This document shows positions 7,301-8,343 of a stretch of 8,343 nt of DNA, one piece after another. How positions within the stretch are numbered: the first letter of the stretch is position 1; each line of letters begins with the position of its first letter. The DNA lies in the NCBI GenBank assembly GCA_018645535.1, contig JABGWN010000047.1, positions 1 to 8,343 of the forward strand. The letters are read 5' to 3'. The stretch comes from Methanobacteriota archaeon (GTDB lineage: Archaea > Thermoplasmatota > Poseidoniia > Poseidoniales > Poseidoniaceae). The notes below the pieces were generated by a model. The model was not told the DNA's origin, did no database searches, and worked only from the letters and a program-made list of their open reading frames with translations. The position numbers were made by a program, and so were the translations under genes.

Positions 7301-8343
7301 TCTTGCTCTCTAATCACCCAACACTGAATCACTTTGTAGGATATATTGTGAAGATGAAAGGTGGGCAATCCGAAGCACAACCAACTACGCCTGCTGTAGA
7401 TACGTCGACACTAGCACTTGCTCCCACACCATCAACTCCTGAAGTGACAGGATCTCGCCGTTGGCAAGTTGAGGTTGAAGAAGCGGAGACAATTGCTGAC
7501 AATCTTTCTTTAGAAGGAACAGTGGTTGTCACTGATGATGGATGGGGAATTGCAGAAGCACTTTGTTCTCGCTTAGAACATCGTGGATTATCGACTATAC
7601 GTGTTGGATTTGAAGCAGGTATTCGCGATGTTTCGATTCAAACCGAACAGGGTCGCACAGTACACCGAGGCGATCCTGGGAACAATGAACATCTCGAATC
7701 AATCACTTCTGCTCTATCAGATGTTCAACTCGCTGGTGTGATTCATCTTGCTCCAATGAAACTCGCATCATCTGAATGGGCAGAAGATGCTACGCCATCT
7801 TCTCAAGTAACTCTCTCAGCGCATGGTTGGTTTGGATTACTCAAGGGATTGGATGCTACATTAGCAAGTCTTTCCAACGGTTTGATTGCAAGTGTAACTG
7901 CGATGGATGGACGACACGGAACGCTCGGAGAGCGTTTCAATTCGATTCAATGCGCAGCTTCAGGCGTTACGAAATCGTATTCCTTCGAACGACCACAATT
8001 ACGTTCACGAGCACTAGACGTTCATCCAGAATTAATTTTCGATGCCGAAAATGCTGCTGAACTTATTGAGCATGAATTGTTCAATTATGGAGGAGATATT
8101 GAAATCGGCCTTGACAGAGATCAACGTCGCTGGATTCTAGCAGCCTTTGCAGAGGATGTGGTGGGTGATCTTGAACCATTGCAATCCGATGATGTATGGC
8201 TGGTCTCAGGTGGCGGTTCTGGCGTGACTGCTGCGTGTATAATCGGTGTTGCAAAGGCAAGTGAACAATCAGGTGCAACATTCCATTTGCTTGGTCGCTC
8301 CGTTCTTATCGAACAAACATCGGAATGGTTGGATTGGTCTGAA
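1312..8343 (+). CDS. Giant type I polyketide / PUFA-like synthase, KS-AT-(ACP-like)-KS-ACP-ACP-ACP-KR, 3' end outside window
   Basis: One uninterrupted frame of 2,344 codons, still open at the window edge. Domains in order: KS1 at about residues 19-483, with Cys227 (DAACASS), His361 (VEAHGTST) and His400 (KSQIGHLKAAAG), spaced as in active ketosynthases and opening with a PfaA-like FDW...PPGTLPQIDP region; AT at about 632-950, with PGQGSQ, Ser734 (GHSLGEYAAL), Arg759 and His839 in SHAFHS, the malonyl-CoA signature; a degenerate carrier-like segment at 1036-1106; KS2 at about 1141-1607, with Cys1349 (NLACASATG), His1497 (YSHETYTP) and His1537 (NTKGFTGHPMG), so a complete triad rather than a chain-length factor; three carrier repeats at 1710-2016 joined by Pro/Ala/Glu-rich linkers; and a ketoreductase from about 2048, whose structural half ends in ALDVHPE and whose NADPH motif SGGGSGVTAAC (2299-2309) is followed by the cut. 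KR catalytic residues and any dehydratase lie beyond. No signal peptide or membrane segment is seen; it is presumably cytosolic. Overall closest to PfaA-like iterative synthases (by motif, from memory), but tandem KS in one chain is not the classical PfaA order. The product is unknown. Co-operonic with the FabI upstream. Confidence 0.93.
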   Translation, partial: MTITTDDGKPCEGLEQGPFEPIAVIGVAAMMPDAPDLDTFWQNIIDSHVSIREVREGRWPGPVDHFWTEGKPGDIKHGFTYSKIGAFVEGYEFDWRRWRQPPGTLPQIDPCQLWAVSVSAKAIEQAGYGDDGKTFPRERAGVVFANALGGENRNLSNIRVWSNHTAELAKQHGMPESAKESFMEDVNEHSPKVDEDTMPGELANVVSGRVANLLDLQGPNHAMDAACASSMAAVMDACRLLQTRQADVMLAGATDRTMDPATYAKFSAIGALSPTHSTPFDARANGFVMGEGAGVMVLKRLSDAISDDDVIHAVIRGVGGSSDGRGKGITAPSQRGQIQAIARAYNQAGYPASSVELVEAHGTSTKVGDATELSTLTRLWTDADSGDNVAVGSIKSQIGHLKAAAGIAGIIKSVMALHHRTIPPSAGFETPNPTVDWPNIPFFVPTQAREWPVPSNHPRRAGVSAFGFGGTNFHIALEGYDPSYHQEMAQDWDIRWQSYSRSSSVSAPSILDSSAKPTLTHEAMKAIEGGVLLLSGNSIEELTASLSKVEFEGALFDSDPRGLRLSMALQDACSNFQADAKCRMALVATSWAEFEKRKTLATSSLSDKAKWGFLQAQGILVSDEASLPNGTKIAHMYPGQGSQYVGMTTDLFHRYGPVQDVWQASDSTMVEVLDGETLSSFVLREGLEKEERIAAEHKLKQTEYTQPAMLTADLAIEHALNAYGHHPDMVAGHSLGEYAALMASGILNMDGALRAAAARGTEMGSVEIDDKGLMASVTAPYEDVERILSSTEGYVIAANKNSPKMTVIAGATEAVQDVMKVFEEEGFNCVPLATSHAFHSSIVAPANEPLRRFLSSLEINWPNIPITANVDGMFYPTEGPDAKEGILAKLAPQMASSVEWTSQIQTMYAAGARIFVEVGPKRALTMFASQILEDQPHLAIMTNHPKQGGIASFLTALGALAVAGRPPRRIEANSEVFSQAFRAGPIEAHSAMELPVRSSQEDLRVRGRPLPSKGGATTPVSAPVSTTVQVVKETTVADYIGDRISSHCGYPAMFCQGMVNLRSGLGLSESSLQTIIAGIRNEAKTDSEIDVSSAETVADLERWVRETPQGWAPQVHLVSSQTNTEVQSVAVHDPLMQRRSDPYVVSGISLGLPGGEKVFDEDVFERLVRGETCIQEVSDEYKQRLLDKNITRLIKGRDGSVNMEQAKVFGDIPQLAGVKAAFDLAEEFGVDPKLVMAWDITTQLAMAAGLLALRDAGIPLTPEEQIGKGGLRLIRNWQVPSVHRDRTGIVFASCFSGMQMAMKHAKSDGDDGEGKFDRRYLFQILTMGHSQFAQYTGIRGPTTTINLACASATGAFQIAEDWLANDRVDRVVILSADDVTGDELWEWIGSGFAASGAASTSNVVEEAALPFDKRRNGLILGMGAAAFVVERKSEAEQRGVQPIAELLGAMTANSAYHGTRLDVEHVAETVDTFVGKMEKKWGLNRHQMAKELVFYSHETYTPARGGSAQSEVRALRKTFGDSTDQMVIANTKGFTGHPMGVGIEDASMFYGLLNKRIPPIANHKVLDEELGNLNLSKGGDYSELKYGMRFAAGFGSQIGLSMVRSWPIVGERIDGGRLLSWCRNLADSDDIQLRVLDNKLVAYVDGDNNLHGGIQGDVYEVTAPFEGLPSVVDTPLEQPTPKVEVAPLAEPTPPSTAPSTPAPAVSGDMVQTVIDVVVKHTGYPADFVELDQDLEGELGIDTVKQAEIMVDIRQLFSLPVDETFVLSDYPTLNHMIGYIQKMQGGETSVDVAEQKVSEPVSEPAPVQISEPVVKPIAHAEVLVATDSEMTQQVIDVVVKHTGYPADFIELDQDLEGELGIDTVKQAEIMVDIRTLFALPVDEDFLLSDYPTLNHMIGYIVKMKGGIPSQAPLTQAAVEVAPIVSEAAAPASPTTPVIKDTNIESSLIEVVVKHTGYPADFIEMDQDLEGELGIDTVKQAEIMVDVREIFSLPVDEDFLLSNHPTLNHFVGYIVKMKGGQSEAQPTTPAVDTSTLALAPTPSTPEVTGSRRWQVEVEEAETIADNLSLEGTVVVTDDGWGIAEALCSRLEHRGLSTIRVGFEAGIRDVSIQTEQGRTVHRGDPGNNEHLESITSALSDVQLAGVIHLAPMKLASSEWAEDATPSSQVTLSAHGWFGLLKGLDATLASLSNGLIASVTAMDGRHGTLGERFNSIQCAASGVTKSYSFERPQLRSRALDVHPELIFDAENAAELIEHELFNYGGDIEIGLDRDQRRWILAAFAEDVVGDLEPLQSDDVWLVSGGGSGVTAACIIGVAKASEQSGATFHLLGRSVLIEQTSEWLDWSE
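4417..4629 (+). other. Degenerate carrier-protein-like segment between AT and KS2 (within the synthase)
   Basis: Residues 1036-1106 align with the three true carrier repeats. Both have HxGYPAxF followed, without a gap, by Leu and then LG(I/L) at the same spacing, and later I-x-IR in the helix II position. Where the true repeats have GIDT, this segment reads GLSE (G1066-E1069), so the expected prosthetic-group residue is Glu and the preceding Asp is Ser. It cannot carry phosphopantetheine at that position. It may be a dead carrier fold kept as a structural spacer or docking surface between the AT and the second KS. The homology is judged by eye and is moderate. Confidence 0.5.
6439..7359 (+). 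repeat. Three tandem acyl-carrier-protein repeats with Thr at the attachment site (within the synthase)
   Basis: Three copies of about 73 residues lie at 6439-6657, 6799-7020 and 7141-7359 (residues 1710-1782, 1830-1903 and 1944-2016). Each contains VVVKHTGYPADF, DQDLEGELGIDTVKQAEIM and a closing (Y/H)PTLNH. The expected phosphopantetheine Ser is replaced by Thr1742, Thr1862 and Thr1975, encoded by ACT, ACG and ACA. The linkers between copies are rich in Pro, Ala, Glu and Thr and are not conserved, as expected for flexible tethers. Tandem carriers are typical of PUFA-type synthases, where their number is thought to raise output. The Thr makes the usual modification uncertain. Confidence 0.9.

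Noticed and set aside
6439..7359. The three carrier repeats as an assembly artefact or very recent duplication
   Set aside because: The copies differ at many synonymous positions and have unrelated linkers, so they are old, independently evolving repeats.

Overview
The window holds three same-strand genes: the 3' end of a membrane-anchored surface protein (1-396), a complete FabI-type enoyl-ACP reductase (507-1301), and the first 2,344 codons of a giant type I polyketide/polyunsaturated-fatty-acid-like synthase (1312 to the window end, still open at 8343). Almost all of the window is coding. The only gap of note is the 110 bases before the reductase. I see no tRNA, rRNA, CRISPR array, insertion sequence or integrase.

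Layout. The surface protein ends in an Ig-like/beta-sandwich remnant, one transmembrane helix and a very acidic cytoplasmic tail. A short T-rich gap follows, holding a possible oligo-T terminator and a weak TATA-like element. The reductase and the synthase are separated by 10 bases, and each start has a GGTGA Shine-Dalgarno core, so they form a tight operon. The synthase reads, in order: ketosynthase 1 (intact Cys-His-His), malonyl-type acyltransferase, a degenerate carrier-protein-like segment, ketosynthase 2 (also intact Cys-His-His), three tandem carrier-protein repeats, and a ketoreductase whose structural half and NADPH-binding glycine motif are visible before the window ends.

How the genes may work together (inference). 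The synthase resembles PfaA-like iterative synthases in its KS and AT motifs, its tandem carriers and its ketoreductase. It would condense malonyl units and reduce the beta-keto group. The adjacent FabI could supply the enoyl reduction in trans, a job done by the FMN-dependent PfaD in classical PUFA systems. A dehydratase would have to lie downstream. The product cannot be read from this window.

The most striking point is that all three carrier domains have Thr, not Ser, at the expected phosphopantetheine site, encoded by three different Thr codons. A fourth, carrier-like segment between AT and KS2 lacks the site altogether.

Organism. The upstream protein (beta-sandwich, single C-terminal helix, Asp/Glu-rich tail) is reminiscent of surface proteins of planktonic marine euryarchaea (Marine Group II/Poseidoniales). 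A FabI plus giant PKS operon would be remarkable in an archaeon. This assignment is tentative, because nothing in the window is decisive and a marine bacterium is not excluded.
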